Numbered from the stretch's first letter, positions 9,833 through 18,263 are shown. The stretch is 64,000 bases of DNA from Lachnospiraceae bacterium KGMB03038 (GCA_007361935.1 CP041667.1:2942501-3006500); one strand, 5' to 3'. Numbers and translations are program-made. Notes: generated by a model not told the origin, from the letters alone.

Positions 9833-9846
9833 TGTGATATATCACA
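9833..9846 (-). promoter_or_regulatory. Perfect 14-bp palindromic operator
   Basis: TGTGATATATCACA is a perfect dyad placed between the promoter and the ribosome site of the mannosidase operon, where a bound repressor would block transcription. The half-site TGTGA resembles CRP/FNR-superfamily sites, but the 4-bp spacing differs from the 6 bp of classical CRP. A local repressor is not encoded in the window. Confidence 0.6.
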
Positions 9847-9868
9847 AATATATTTATATTATATTCTA

Positions 9869-9897
9869 ACAATATCACTGCATTTTCACTTTGTCAA
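9869..9897 (-). promoter_or_regulatory. Sigma-A promoter of the mannosidase operon
   Basis: A consensus -35 TTGACA (9892-9897) is separated by 17 bp from -10 TATTGT (9869-9874). Transcription would start near 9862, about 45 bp before the TTG start at 9818, and pass through the 14-bp palindrome. Confidence 0.65.
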
Positions 9898-9923
9898 TCA
9901 TTTTTTTATTTTCCAAAAAATTG

Positions 9924-9970
9924 TCAAAAAAATAGCGCAAAGCGACAAGTTTAAATTGTCACTTCGCGCC
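9924..9970 (-). terminator. Intrinsic terminator after the sfsA-mutY fusion
   Basis: On the minus strand an imperfect inverted repeat (GCGCGAAGTGACAA then TTGTCGCTTTGCGC, loop of 7) is followed by TATTTTTTTG. This ends the sfsA-mutY transcript just before the mannosidase operon promoter. Confidence 0.75.
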
Positions 9971-9996
9971 ACTTTCTATGCACTAATATATAAAGA

Positions 9997-11733
9997 CTAT
10001 TTCACTCCGCCAAACGGCAGATACTTCCCAAAAGCCGCCGGGATCGGATATTTCTCTTGGATTTCCTCCGGATGGATGAACAAAAATCCCTTTTCATTGG
10101 TCTTTTCCAATTCATCCACTCTCACCTCGTACCCGATCATATGCCATTCCACGTGGCTGAAAATGTGCTTCGCCTCCGGCAGTTTCTTGATCCTGACCGG
10201 CATAAGGCCAATCTCCTTGCTGTACTCTGTCACTTCTTTCCTGGACATATGCCCCAGATAATTAGGCAGTTCATACATGCCTGCCAGCAGTCCTTTATCC
10301 GGACGTTTGCAGATAGCAGTCTTCTCCCCGTCCCGGAATACCAGGATCGTGCGGTTCTCGTTCCGCCGGTCTTTTGCCTTGGTCTTTACCGGAAGTTCTT
10401 CAATCCTTCCCTCAATCCGGGCGCGGCACACATACGCCAGCGGACACTCTTCACATTTTGGCTGCCCGTTTGGCACGCACACAATTGCTCCCAGCTCGAT
10501 CAGTCCTTGATTGAAATCGCTGGCCGCCTCAGCGGGAATCACTCGTTCCAGCTTCTCCTCCACCTGCTTTTTGGTACTCTGCTTCATAATATCGGAATCA
10601 TCTCCGGTCAGCCGCATGATCACCCGCAGCACATTGCCGTCCACCGCCGGTTTCGGAATCCCGTAGGCAAACGAACAGATGGCTCCTGCCGTATAGTTGC
10701 CGATTCCTTTCAGAGAGCGGATGCCTTCATAGGTAACCGGAAACTCTCCACCGCAATCTGCCATCACCTGCTGGGCGGCTTTCTGCATGTTCCGCACCCG
10801 GTTATAGTAGCCAAGCCCTTCCCATAATTTTAGCAACTGGTCTTCCGGCGCCTCCGCCAGATCCTTGACGGTAGGAAGCGCGGAAAGGAATCTTTGGTAA
10901 TAAGGCTTTACCGCTTCTACTCTTGTCTGCTGGAGCATGATCTCCGATACCCACACATGATAGGGAGAAGGCTGGTTTCGCCAGGGCAGATCCCGGTGAT
11001 GTTCCCGGTACCATTCTACCAGCGGCCCCCGGATTTCGTAGAGTTCCGGATCTTCTAAGACCACCGGCACAGGATCCGCCGCTTCGATCCGGTCCGGCTC
11101 CACCTGGCAGTCATAGGCCAGGATTTTTACTCCTGCCGCGGCCGCTTTTTTCAAGGCTTCTCCAAATTGGGGATGGGTATTTATATTTGGGGTAAAATAT
11201 CGTACGTCTTTCATCTGGATCACAAAAAATACGTACGCTTCATATCCATTTTGTATTGCCTGGATCAGTTCTTCCAGATGCTTCACCGCCCGTTCACTGG
11301 GCGCATCCGGGAAGCGCGCCGCCCCGTTGTCCTCCAGTGTCACACCTTTTACCTCGATCAGCGCCTTCTTTCCATCCGCCTCTACATACAGATCAAACCT
11401 GGAATTTCCATAGGTATATTCCGGCCGGATCCTTGTGATATTCTCGAATAAATGTCCTTTCTCCAGCCACTCCCGGACCACTTGATTGGGAATCTGGGAG
11501 TCCATGTTGATCAGACGGTTTTGCTTTTGTACCGCGATCAGATCCCATTTCGTCTTTCTCTCAGGGTTCTGTCCATCCTGGACATAAACTGCGGCTCCTG
11601 GAATCAGAAGTTCCCGGCATCGGCCTGTGTTTTTCACATGAACTGTTTCTTCCCTGTCATCAAGCTCCACATGGGCGATAAAACGATTGGGACGGTCTAT
11701 AAACCTGCCTTCTTGGATCTTGTCATATTTCAT
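9997..11733 (-). CDS. SfsA-MutY fusion: SfsA-type nuclease domain plus A/G-specific adenine glycosylase
   Basis: A 578-residue protein joining two normally separate proteins. Residues 1 to about 225 are SfsA, a DNA/RNA-binding PD-(D/E)xK-like nuclease, with SRFDLYV (Asp114) and ALIEVKGVTL (Glu127, Lys129). Residues about 232-578 are MutY, which excises adenine opposite 8-oxoguanine. Its features are SEIMLQQT (catalytic Glu264), a helix-hairpin-helix at LKGIGNYTAGAI, VDGNVLRV (Asp365), a [4Fe-4S] site C-X7-C-X2-C-X5-C (Cys419, 427, 430, 436) and a C-terminal NUDIX-like 8-oxoG recognition domain. The reading frame runs without interruption across the joint, so this is a true fusion. The gene follows the relQ-like gene and ends at a terminator. 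Confidence 0.9.
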   Translation of the reverse strand: MKYDKIQEGRFIDRPNRFIAHVELDDREETVHVKNTGRCRELLIPGAAVYVQDGQNPERKTKWDLIAVQKQNRLINMDSQIPNQVVREWLEKGHLFENITRIRPEYTYGNSRFDLYVEADGKKALIEVKGVTLEDNGAARFPDAPSERAVKHLEELIQAIQNGYEAYVFFVIQMKDVRYFTPNINTHPQFGEALKKAAAAGVKILAYDCQVEPDRIEAADPVPVVLEDPELYEIRGPLVEWYREHHRDLPWRNQPSPYHVWVSEIMLQQTRVEAVKPYYQRFLSALPTVKDLAEAPEDQLLKLWEGLGYYNRVRNMQKAAQQVMADCGGEFPVTYEGIRSLKGIGNYTAGAICSFAYGIPKPAVDGNVLRVIMRLTGDDSDIMKQSTKKQVEEKLERVIPAEAASDFNQGLIELGAIVCVPNGQPKCEECPLAYVCRARIEGRIEELPVKTKAKDRRNENRTILVFRDGEKTAICKRPDKGLLAGMYELPNYLGHMSRKEVTEYSKEIGLMPVRIKKLPEAKHIFSHVEWHMIGYEVRVDELEKTNEKGFLFIHPEEIQEKYPIPAAFGKYLPFGGVK

Positions 11734-11789
11734 CTTCCTGTCCTTCCTGTTTTCTTCCTTCTTGGTTCTTTTCCTCTTTAGCGCCGGCT

Positions 11790-11822
11790 AAAACAAAGGG
11801 CCTGAGATACACCCAGGCCCTG
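11790..11822 (-). terminator. Terminator-like hairpin after the relQ-like gene
   Basis: On the minus strand AGGGCCTG and CAGGCCCT form a perfect 8-bp stem with a 9-nt loop, followed by TTGTTTTA. It lies between the relQ-like stop and the start of the sfsA-mutY gene, which therefore may need its own promoter or readthrough. Confidence 0.6.
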
Positions 11823-11849
11823 CCGTACGTATAGAACTCTGTTCGGCTT

Positions 11850-12527
11850 TTATTTTTCTTCTTTCTTGTCTTTTCCGGCTATCTGCTTTTCCTGCTTTTC
11901 CAGGAAATCCTGGATCGCTTCGTTCAGAGAAAGCATTTTTTCATCCAAAGTTGATACCATTTCCGCACATTCCCGCAGTTCCCGGCTGATATATTCTGGA
12001 GCGTTTCCCTCAAATTTATAATAAATTTTATGCTCCAGACTGGCCCAGAAGTCCATAGCAATCGTACGGATCTGTATTTCTACCTTCGTGTCCACCACGC
12101 TATCTGAAAGAAAGATTGGCACGGATACCAGCATATGATAGCTCTTATACCCGCTTTCCTTCGGGTTCTTGATATAATCTTTGATCGACAGGACCTTAAG
12201 ATCACTTTGGTTGCCGATCATTTCCGCCAGTCGATAGATATCTGAGGTAAAAGAACAGATCAGCCGGACGCCCGCTATGTCGTTGACATATTTCACCATG
12301 TTTTCTATTGAAGTTTCATATCCGTACCTTCTCAACTTCTTGACGATACTTTCAGGGGTCTTCACCCTTGTCTTGATGTGTTCGATGGGGTTGTACTGAT
12401 GGACATGCTGAAATTCATCATTCAAGATCTCCAGCTTGGTCCCCACTTCCTTTAACGCTGAAGTATAGAGAAACATGATCGTCTTCCAGCTGTCCACATC
12501 CTCATAATTCTTAATCGCATTCTGCAA
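11850..12527 (-). CDS. relQ: Small (p)ppGpp synthetase, RelQ-like
   Basis: A roughly 225-residue small alarmone synthetase that transfers pyrophosphate from ATP to GDP/GTP. It has only the RelA/SpoT synthetase domain: KTRVKTPESIVKKL (ATP-site basic region), DIAGVRLICSF, SGYKSYHMLV and EIQIRTIAMDFWASLEHKIYYK. There is no HD hydrolase, TGS or ACT domain, and the length matches RelQ/SAS1 proteins. The start is placed at TTG 12527 because AGAGGAG lies 8 bp before it. The upstream in-frame TTG at 12545 lacks a ribosome site, and the ATG at 12533 is too close to AGGAG. Confidence 0.85.
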   Translation of the reverse strand: MQNAIKNYEDVDSWKTIMFLYTSALKEVGTKLEILNDEFQHVHQYNPIEHIKTRVKTPESIVKKLRRYGYETSIENMVKYVNDIAGVRLICSFTSDIYRLAEMIGNQSDLKVLSIKDYIKNPKESGYKSYHMLVSVPIFLSDSVVDTKVEIQIRTIAMDFWASLEHKIYYKFEGNAPEYISRELRECAEMVSTLDEKMLSLNEAIQDFLEKQEKQIAGKDKKEEK

Positions 12528-12629
12528 GCACATCACTCCTCTCAAAAAGCCGAAGAGTTTATTCCGTATTGCTTAATAGTATACCATATAAGAAACAGAA
12601 TTGTCTTGAATTTCATAGTAATTTAAGAT

Positions 12630-12815
12630 TTAAACGTAACTATTCAGCCTTACAGCTCGGATTCGCAGCTGCCGCTGCTTTTCCGCCACTATCGTGGCTA
12701 AATCCTCGCTTATGGCTAAACGCCATATGTCTGACTGATAAAAAACAGCCCCTTGCAAGTAAACTTGCCGTGCTGTTTTTTTCAGTCAGCCGCATGGCTG
12801 AATAGTTACTTTAAA
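12630..12815. repeat. Structured 186-bp element with 20-bp terminal inverted repeats
   Basis: Outer repeats TTTAAA(c)GTAACTATTCAGCC (12630-12649 and, inverted, 12796-12815) enclose further nested stems. One pairs CTGACTGATAAAAAACAGC with its near-complement GCTGTTTTTTTCAGTCAG. Shorter hairpins occur in the GC-rich arm near 12660-12720. The right repeat overlaps the TAA stop of the cobalamin adenosyltransferase gene. It could be a MITE-like non-autonomous element, a structured RNA or a compound terminator. The 78-codon plus-strand frame through it lacks a ribosome site and is not considered a gene. Confidence 0.6.
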
Positions 12816-13335
12816 ACTCAATCCCCTCTCTTGCCGTTGTCCCATGGTCATAAGGGTGTTTCACCTTGACCATCTCTGTCGCATAATCCGCAAGCTCCAA
12901 CATCCGGTCCGATACTTCGTGTCCGGTCATAATGATCTCCAGTCCTCTTGGCTTATGTTGGAGAAAACTCATTAGTTTATCTTCATTCAGCAGGTTTAAT
13001 TTTACCGCGCAGAGTATTTCATCCAAAAAAAGCACATCAAAAGGACTGCAGAACTTTACGATCTCATCCAGCGCCTTGGTGTTATAATGCTTTAGCTCTG
13101 CCTTTTCTTCCCCGTTCATCTGATTATAAAACTTTACCCGGTCCCGGCCGGGAAGGCAGGTAATATTAGGCACCTGTTCCAGAATCTTCCGCTCTCCGGA
13201 ACTATTATTTTTTAAAAACTGGAAGACCAGCACTTTAAGATCTCTTCCAGCCGCCCGAATGACCTGGCCTACAGCCGCCGTTGTCTTTCCTTTTCCATTT
13301 CCGTAATAGATGTGTATCTTGCCGGTGCCTGTCAT
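12811..13335 (-). CDS. Cob(I)yrinic acid a,c-diamide adenosyltransferase (CobA/CobO/BtuR type)
   Basis: A 174-residue corrinoid adenosyltransferase that moves the adenosyl group of ATP onto the cobalt of a corrinoid, giving adenosylcobamide. The modified P-loop YYGNGKGKTTAAVGQ is near residues 10-24. It is followed by VLVFQFLK, the Walker-B-like VLFLDEILCAVK, and the family motif IIMTGHEV. It stands apart from other cobalamin genes here, as is common for a salvage enzyme. The stop codon lies inside the right terminal repeat of the 12630-12815 element. Confidence 0.92.
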   Translation of the reverse strand: MTGTGKIHIYYGNGKGKTTAAVGQVIRAAGRDLKVLVFQFLKNNSSGERKILEQVPNITCLPGRDRVKFYNQMNGEEKAELKHYNTKALDEIVKFCSPFDVLFLDEILCAVKLNLLNEDKLMSFLQHKPRGLEIIMTGHEVSDRMLELADYATEMVKVKHPYDHGTTAREGIEF

Positions 13336-13427
13336 GGTTATTCCCCGCTTTCTCCTGTTGTTTTCCGCAGATCCGCGTCAGAAAAGTGGATTGCCTGCCT
13401 CTATTTCCTTTGCAGCCTTCCACATAA

Positions 13428-13475
13428 AAACTGCTGGTATAATAAAAATCATTGTTTTTATTATACCAGCAGTTT
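13428..13475 (-). terminator. Intrinsic terminator with perfect 21-bp stem
   Basis: The arms 13428-13448 (AAACTGCTGGTATAATAAAAA, split here as AAACTGCTGG + TATAATAAAAA) and 13455-13475 are perfectly complementary with a 6-nt loop. On the minus strand the hairpin ends in TTTTTATG, nine bases after the PTS-IIC-like gene, and it may work in both directions. Confidence 0.8.
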
Positions 13476-13483
13476 CTTATCAA

Positions 13484-14548
13484 TTACAACTCTAGTTTCA
13501 TGTCTCCAAATTGGATCCAGCCCTTTTTCCTCATAAACTCGGATACTGCCAGCGTCACCGCCGCCGGAAGGAGGATCTGGATCACAAGGATCTTCACCAG
13601 CACGGCCATAGCCGGCTCTGTCTGGATCATGGTCTGCCATGTCATGATCTGGCCTACCAGCCCGGCTGTTCCCATTCCCGATCCAGTCGCGTTGCTGGTC
13701 ATGTGGAGCACCATTGTGCCAACAGGTCCAAGCACCGCGCTGGAAATGATCGCCGGAAGCCAGATCACTGGTTTTTTCACAATATTGGGAACCTGCAGCA
13801 TGGATGTCCCGATCCCTTGGGCCAGCAGGCCGCCAATCTTATTTTCCCGGTAGCTGGCCACCGCAAATCCTACCATGTTGCAGCAGCAGCCCACGGTTGC
13901 CGCTCCCGCCGCAAGACCCGACAGATTTAAAATGATACCCAGGGCCGCGGAACTGATCGGCAGGGTCAGGATCATTCCCATCAGTACAGAAACCACGATC
14001 CCCATCAGAAATGGCTGCTGTTCTGTTCCCCAGTTGATCAGGGATCCAAGCCAATTCATAAAGCCAGAGATCGGCGGTCCTACCAGCAGGCCAATTGCCG
14101 ATCCTGTCCCGATGGCCACCAGAGGCGTCACCAAAATATCCACCTTGGTCCGCCCGGATACCAAATGTCCAAAGAAGATCCCTACATATGCCGCGATAAA
14201 CGCCCCTAACGGCTCTCCCGGTCCGGCATAGATCATCGAACCTTCTACCAGTACAGTCCCGGCCAGCAGATTACTGGCAAATGCGCCCACCATCCCGGCC
14301 GTGGCCGCGGAAATCACCACTAAAGGAGATTCTTTGAATTTATATGCCACCGCGGCGCCGATCCCGGCGCCCGTCAGAGAAGCGGCCACCTTTCCGATCA
14401 CAAAGACAAAATCTCCTGCGGTTCCCCCTATCAAAGTTCCAATCTGCTGGATGATCGTCCCGATGATCAAGGTCGCGAAAAGCCCCTGAGCCATGGCGCT
14501 CAATCCCTCAATAAAGATTCTGTCCAGCATCTTCTTCAGTTTTTCCAT
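13484..14548 (-). CDS. Orphan PTS EIIC-like membrane protein (PTS_EIIC_2 type)
   Basis: A 354-residue polytopic membrane protein resembling the PF13303-type stand-alone PTS IIC family. It is rich in glycine/alanine helices (GAGIGAAVAYKFKESPLVVISAATAGMVGAFA and related segments, about nine to ten helices). No IIA or IIB domain or gene is present nearby, so sugar phosphorylation would need partners elsewhere, or the protein may transport by another mode. It has its own upstream region with a palindrome at 14603-14618, and AAGGAGAAAGAAC precedes the ATG. The substrate is unknown; neighbours degrade alpha-glucans. Confidence 0.75.
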   Translation of the reverse strand: MEKLKKMLDRIFIEGLSAMAQGLFATLIIGTIIQQIGTLIGGTAGDFVFVIGKVAASLTGAGIGAAVAYKFKESPLVVISAATAGMVGAFASNLLAGTVLVEGSMIYAGPGEPLGAFIAAYVGIFFGHLVSGRTKVDILVTPLVAIGTGSAIGLLVGPPISGFMNWLGSLINWGTEQQPFLMGIVVSVLMGMILTLPISSAALGIILNLSGLAAGAATVGCCCNMVGFAVASYRENKIGGLLAQGIGTSMLQVPNIVKKPVIWLPAIISSAVLGPVGTMVLHMTSNATGSGMGTAGLVGQIMTWQTMIQTEPAMAVLVKILVIQILLPAAVTLAVSEFMRKKGWIQFGDMKLEL

Positions 14549-14602
14549 GTTCTTTCTCCTTCACTTTGCAATAACTATGTCAAACATTGTAACGACATGT
14601 GT

Positions 14603-14618
14603 CTTGTCACCAGACAAG
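14603..14618. promoter_or_regulatory. Candidate GntR-type operator
   Basis: CTTGTC-N4-GACAAG is a perfect 6+6 dyad about 55 bp upstream of the PTS-IIC-like gene, similar in form to GntR/HutC-family sites (TTGT...ACAA). The function is inferred from shape and position only. Confidence 0.4.
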
Positions 14619-14671
14619 TTTATCATGTTATTTATATGAAATCAAGAAAAAGAACATTTGCTTTTATCTTT

Positions 14672-16303
14672 CTATTTTTCTATCCACACCATCATTGCCT
14701 CGTAAGGGCGCAGAATACCGCCTGCCGGCAGCGACTCATAATTGTGGATCAAAATCTGCTCTTCCCGGCAATCTTCCAGGAGTTCACAGGAAGCCGGCTC
14801 TCCTGTAAAGTTCGCCAGCATCCGCATCGTTTTGCCGTCCGCGTTTCTTTCATAAGCGAAAATCGCCGGATCATTTTCCAGCAGAAGCTGAAAATCCCCG
14901 TTCACAAAAATATCCTGTTCTTTCCTAAGGCGGATCAGTTTCTGGTAATAGTGATAAACAGAATCCGGATCTTCCATCTCTTTCTTTACATTGATCTCGG
15001 TATAATTAGGATTTACTTCTATCCAGGGCGTTCCCGCGGTAAATCCAGCGTTCTTTTCCTCATCCCACTGCATCGGCGTCCGGGCGTTATCCCTTCCCTT
15101 TGCGTAAATGGATTTCATGATCTCCGATTCCGAATATCCTTTCTCCATCCGCTCTTTATACATATTCAGCGTCTCAATGTCCCGGTAGTGGCTGATATCC
15201 GCAAATCGCACATTTGTCATGCCAAGCTCCTCTCCCTGGTAAATGTAAGGCGTTCCCTTCATACCATGGAGCACTGTGGCCAGCATTTTCGCGGACTCCA
15301 CGCGGTATTTCCCGTCATCTCCCCAGCGGGAGACGATCCTTGGCAGATCGTGGTTATCCCAGAACAGACTGTTCCAGCCCTTGTCCATCAGTTCCGTCTG
15401 CCATTTTGCCAGGTTCCGTTTCAATTCCACAAAAGGCAGCGGCGCCAGGTCCCATTTTTCTTTTCCTTCTTCCTGATCCAGTAAAATATGCTCAAACTGG
15501 AACACCATCGAAAATTCACTTCCATCTGGATTACTGTACAGCTTGGCCCGCTCCACATCAGCGCCCCAGGCCTCCCCTACCGTGATCAGATCTCCCTTTT
15601 GGAAAGTCTCTTTACTCAGTTCCCGCAGAAATTCATGGAGCCGCGGTCCATTGTTGGTGATCCCCTGATCCGGTTCCTTGGCAATCTGGTCGATCACATC
15701 CAGCCGGAACCCGCCTACGCCTTTTTCCATCCACCACAGGATCATATCATAGATCTCCCGGCGCACCTTGGGGTTCTCCCAGTTCAGATCCGGCTGTTTC
15801 ACAGAAAACTGGTGGAAATAATACTGGCCGATTTCCGGCACCCACTCCCAGGCCGGGCCGCCAAATACAGATTTCATCTCATTAGGAAGAACGCCTTCCT
15901 TCCCATCTCTCCACACATAATAATCATGATAAGGATTGTCCTTGCTTTTCTTTGCCTCCTGGAACCAGCGGTGCTCGTCAGAAGAATGATTCAGTACCAG
16001 ATCCATCACAATACGGATATTCCGCTTCCCAGCTTCCTGGATCAGCCGCTCCATATCTTCCAGATTTCCAAACATGGGATCAATATCCTGGTAATCGGAA
16101 ATGTCATATCCATTATCATCCTGTGGCGACCGGTAGACCGGCGAAAGCCAAACCGCATCGATACCTAAATCCGCCAGATAATCCAATCGGCTGGTGATCC
16201 CCGGAATATCTCCGATCCCATCCCCGTTGCTGTCCTGGAAACTCCTGGGGTAAACCTGATAAACCACCGCTTTCTGCCACCATTTTTCCTGCTTCTTCAT
16301 CAT
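14672..16303 (-). CDS. malL: GH13 alpha-glucosidase (oligo-1,6-glucosidase family)
   Basis: A 543-residue cytoplasmic GH13 enzyme that hydrolyses alpha-1,6 (and often alpha-1,4) linkages at the non-reducing end of small glucans. Conserved regions are DLVLNH, GFRLDVID (nucleophile Asp202), TVGEAW (acid/base Glu244) and FWDNHDLPR (Asp319). Val203 next to the nucleophile and QPDLNW are typical of oligo-1,6-glucosidase rather than strict alpha-1,4-glucosidases. It lies downstream of the malQ-type gene on the same strand with repeat copy A between them, suggesting one glycogen/maltodextrin breakdown unit. A trehalose-6-phosphate hydrolase function is less likely but not excluded. AAAAGGAGGATAC supports the start. 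Confidence 0.88.
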   Translation of the reverse strand: MMKKQEKWWQKAVVYQVYPRSFQDSNGDGIGDIPGITSRLDYLADLGIDAVWLSPVYRSPQDDNGYDISDYQDIDPMFGNLEDMERLIQEAGKRNIRIVMDLVLNHSSDEHRWFQEAKKSKDNPYHDYYVWRDGKEGVLPNEMKSVFGGPAWEWVPEIGQYYFHQFSVKQPDLNWENPKVRREIYDMILWWMEKGVGGFRLDVIDQIAKEPDQGITNNGPRLHEFLRELSKETFQKGDLITVGEAWGADVERAKLYSNPDGSEFSMVFQFEHILLDQEEGKEKWDLAPLPFVELKRNLAKWQTELMDKGWNSLFWDNHDLPRIVSRWGDDGKYRVESAKMLATVLHGMKGTPYIYQGEELGMTNVRFADISHYRDIETLNMYKERMEKGYSESEIMKSIYAKGRDNARTPMQWDEEKNAGFTAGTPWIEVNPNYTEINVKKEMEDPDSVYHYYQKLIRLRKEQDIFVNGDFQLLLENDPAIFAYERNADGKTMRMLANFTGEPASCELLEDCREEQILIHNYESLPAGGILRPYEAMMVWIEK

Positions 16304-16324
16304 CTGTGTATCCTCCTTTTTCAG

Positions 16325-16385
16325 TTGGGGCCGGGGGATTTTTAAAAAGCCCCCGGCCCCAATTAAAAATGCCCTGTCCCTTTTT
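16325..16385 (+). repeat. Palindromic 3'-end element, copy A (GGCCGGGG subtype)
   Basis: Core stem TTGGGGCCGGGGG / CCCCCGGCCCCAA with an AT-rich centre, then the tail AATTAAAAATGCCCTGTCCC-TTTTT. It lies 21 bp after the stop of the 4-alpha-glucanotransferase gene and just before the alpha-glucosidase gene, with the tail facing the upstream gene. Confidence 0.85.
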
Positions 16386-16406
16386 GATATTCAACAGTTT
16401 CTCACT

Positions 16407-17882
16407 CTATCGCTCCTGCATCTGATGATGGTATTCTTCAAGAGCTTTTTTCATCCTCGCCATGTCCGGCATCCGCCACTCCCAGTTTGGTGAGCCTACC
16501 GTCCCCGGTGTATTGATATGTCCTTCCCGGCCAAGTCCCAGAATGTCAGCCATAGGCACAACCGCATATTCTGCCCGGCTCTTCCAAGTATACCCAAGGA
16601 GCCGGTCTTTTATGCTGCCCTGGCCAAAGCCCTTGCGTTTCAGGAAACGGCGCAATTTGCGCTTTGCTGCCGTTGTCAGTCCCTGATACCATTCCATCAG
16701 CGTGTCATTGTCATGCGTTCCTGTATAAATGATCATGTTTTCTACATCATGGAACTCATCGTAAGCGTATTTTCCGTCCGTTTTCAAAGAGAAAATTAGA
16801 ATTTTCATCCCCTTCAGATGATAATGCTCCTTCAGTGTCAGTACCTCTGGCCGCAGATCTCCCAGGTCTTCTGCTACCAGGCTGACTCCCGGAATTTTCT
16901 CCAAAAGGGTGTCTATCACTTCATATCCAGGCGCTTCCACCCACTCGCCCTCAATTGCGGTAGGGCAGGACGCCGGAATCTTCCAGTACGTGTCAAATGC
17001 CCGGAAATGGTCGATCCGGATAATATCAAAAAGCTTTTGATTATAACCAATCCGCTCTACCCAAAATTGGTATCCGTTCTTCTTCATATAGTCCCAATCG
17101 TAAATGGGATTGCCCCACCGCTGTCCGGTGGCGCTGAAATAGTCTGGCGGCACTCCCGCGATAAACACGGCTCTTCCGTCCCGATCCAAAAGGAAATTCT
17201 TCTTTCCCGCCCACACGTCCACAGAGTCAATTCCCACATAGAACGGCACATCCCCCATAATTCGGATTCCCTGTTCACTGGCCTTTTCTTTTACCCGCAT
17301 CCACTGGCGGAAAAATTCATACTGGAGGAACATCTGATATTTGGCTTCCGCCTCCTCTGCTTTTGAAAGAACTCTTCTTTCTTCCGGCCAGTTTTTATCT
17401 TCTTCCTTCCACTCGTTCCAGCATTTTCCCTCATTGGTCTGCTTCAGGGCCTGGAACACGCCGTACTCTCTTACCCAAGATTGAGCGGAAAATTTTTGAT
17501 AGTCTTCTGCCATTTTCAAATCATTCTGAAGTACGGACTCAAAATTTTCAAAGGCTTCCCGCAAGTACGGCTCCTTGAACGCCCGTACTTCCTCGTAACG
17601 CACCCGCCGCTCTTGTTCTAAAAACGCTTCCGGCCGTTTATCTAACAGTCTTTCCTCACAAAGCGGCTCTAAACTGATATAGATTTCATCCCCCGCACAG
17701 GAGGAATAGGGCTGATAAGGCGAGTTTCCGTAGCCCACTGGGTTCAGCGGCAGTATTTGCCAGATTTTCACGCCGTTCCTGCCAAGAAGTTCGATGAATT
17801 CATACGCCTGCCTGCCCAGCTCTCCCACGCCGGTCCGGGAGGGGAGGGCAAAGACGGGCATCAGGATGCCTGATTCTCTCAT
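16407..17882 (-). CDS. malQ: 4-alpha-glucanotransferase (GH77, amylomaltase)
   Basis: A 491-residue GH77 enzyme that disproportionates maltodextrins, releasing glucose and longer glucans. Visible motifs are the N-terminal GILMPVFALPSRTGVGELG, NPVGYGNSPYQPYSS, IRIDHFRAFDTYW (nucleophile Asp), VAEDLG (acid/base Glu), GTHDNDTL and the C-terminal NTPGTVGSPNWEWR. The length is typical of bacterial MalQ. It has its own sigma-A-type promoter (17918-17946) and is followed by repeat copy A and the alpha-glucosidase gene, so the two probably act together on glycogen or starch oligosaccharides. Confidence 0.94.
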   Translation of the reverse strand: MRESGILMPVFALPSRTGVGELGRQAYEFIELLGRNGVKIWQILPLNPVGYGNSPYQPYSSCAGDEIYISLEPLCEERLLDKRPEAFLEQERRVRYEEVRAFKEPYLREAFENFESVLQNDLKMAEDYQKFSAQSWVREYGVFQALKQTNEGKCWNEWKEEDKNWPEERRVLSKAEEAEAKYQMFLQYEFFRQWMRVKEKASEQGIRIMGDVPFYVGIDSVDVWAGKKNFLLDRDGRAVFIAGVPPDYFSATGQRWGNPIYDWDYMKKNGYQFWVERIGYNQKLFDIIRIDHFRAFDTYWKIPASCPTAIEGEWVEAPGYEVIDTLLEKIPGVSLVAEDLGDLRPEVLTLKEHYHLKGMKILIFSLKTDGKYAYDEFHDVENMIIYTGTHDNDTLMEWYQGLTTAAKRKLRRFLKRKGFGQGSIKDRLLGYTWKSRAEYAVVPMADILGLGREGHINTPGTVGSPNWEWRMPDMARMKKALEEYHHQMQER

Positions 17883-17917
17883 GGTTTACCCCTTTCAATA
17901 ACTCTATTTATGGTTTT

Positions 17918-17946
17918 ATTTTATCCGATTGTGGAAGCTTTTTCAA
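17918..17946 (-). promoter_or_regulatory. Sigma-A promoter of malQ
   Basis: TTGAAA (17941-17946), 17-bp spacer and TAAAAT (17918-17923), about 36 bp from the malQ ATG. Confidence 0.6.
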
Positions 17947-18263
17947 TTCACGTTTGTGACCTTCAACTATACTAAATTGACATTTTATGTGCTTGGGATT
18001 TCACTTTTACGAAATCGACATTTTATCCTATGGAAATACCATATATCCTTGATTCAGACTAAGGTGGGCCTTCAACCTATGTGGAGATATAAATTTAGAA
18101 AATATATACCAGTCGCTTTGCTCCAGCCATAGTACGTTATCCATTCAGGGTCTTGTCCTTCCGGGGTTTTCTTGTCCAAGTATTTATAATCGCCAAATCC
18201 TTCTGGACATCCCGCCCAAAAAGATTTATATTGATACTATCCGATTATTACGAGGTGATGACT
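17947..18263. other. Divergent intergenic region without a recognisable gene
   Basis: About 317 bp between the malQ promoter and the small plus-strand gene. It is AT-rich on the left and contains two similar octamers (TTGACATTTTAT-like and TCGACATTTTAT-like, near 17977 and 18011). No coding frame with a ribosome site, RNA gene or repeat copy is evident. Confidence 0.5.

Noticed and set aside
9819..9878. A 20-codon extension of the first mannosidase-operon gene
   Set aside because: It would overlap the operator palindrome and ribosome site; TTG 9818 follows AGGAGG at proper spacing.
12569..12805. A 78-codon plus-strand frame in the relQ-cobA gap
   Set aside because: It runs through the nested inverted repeats, has no ribosome site, and its composition follows the repeat structure.
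14597..15484. A 295-codon open frame on the plus strand
   Set aside because: It lies antisense to the alpha-glucosidase gene, has no ribosome site and encodes a basic, Phe/His-rich composition typical of a shadow frame.
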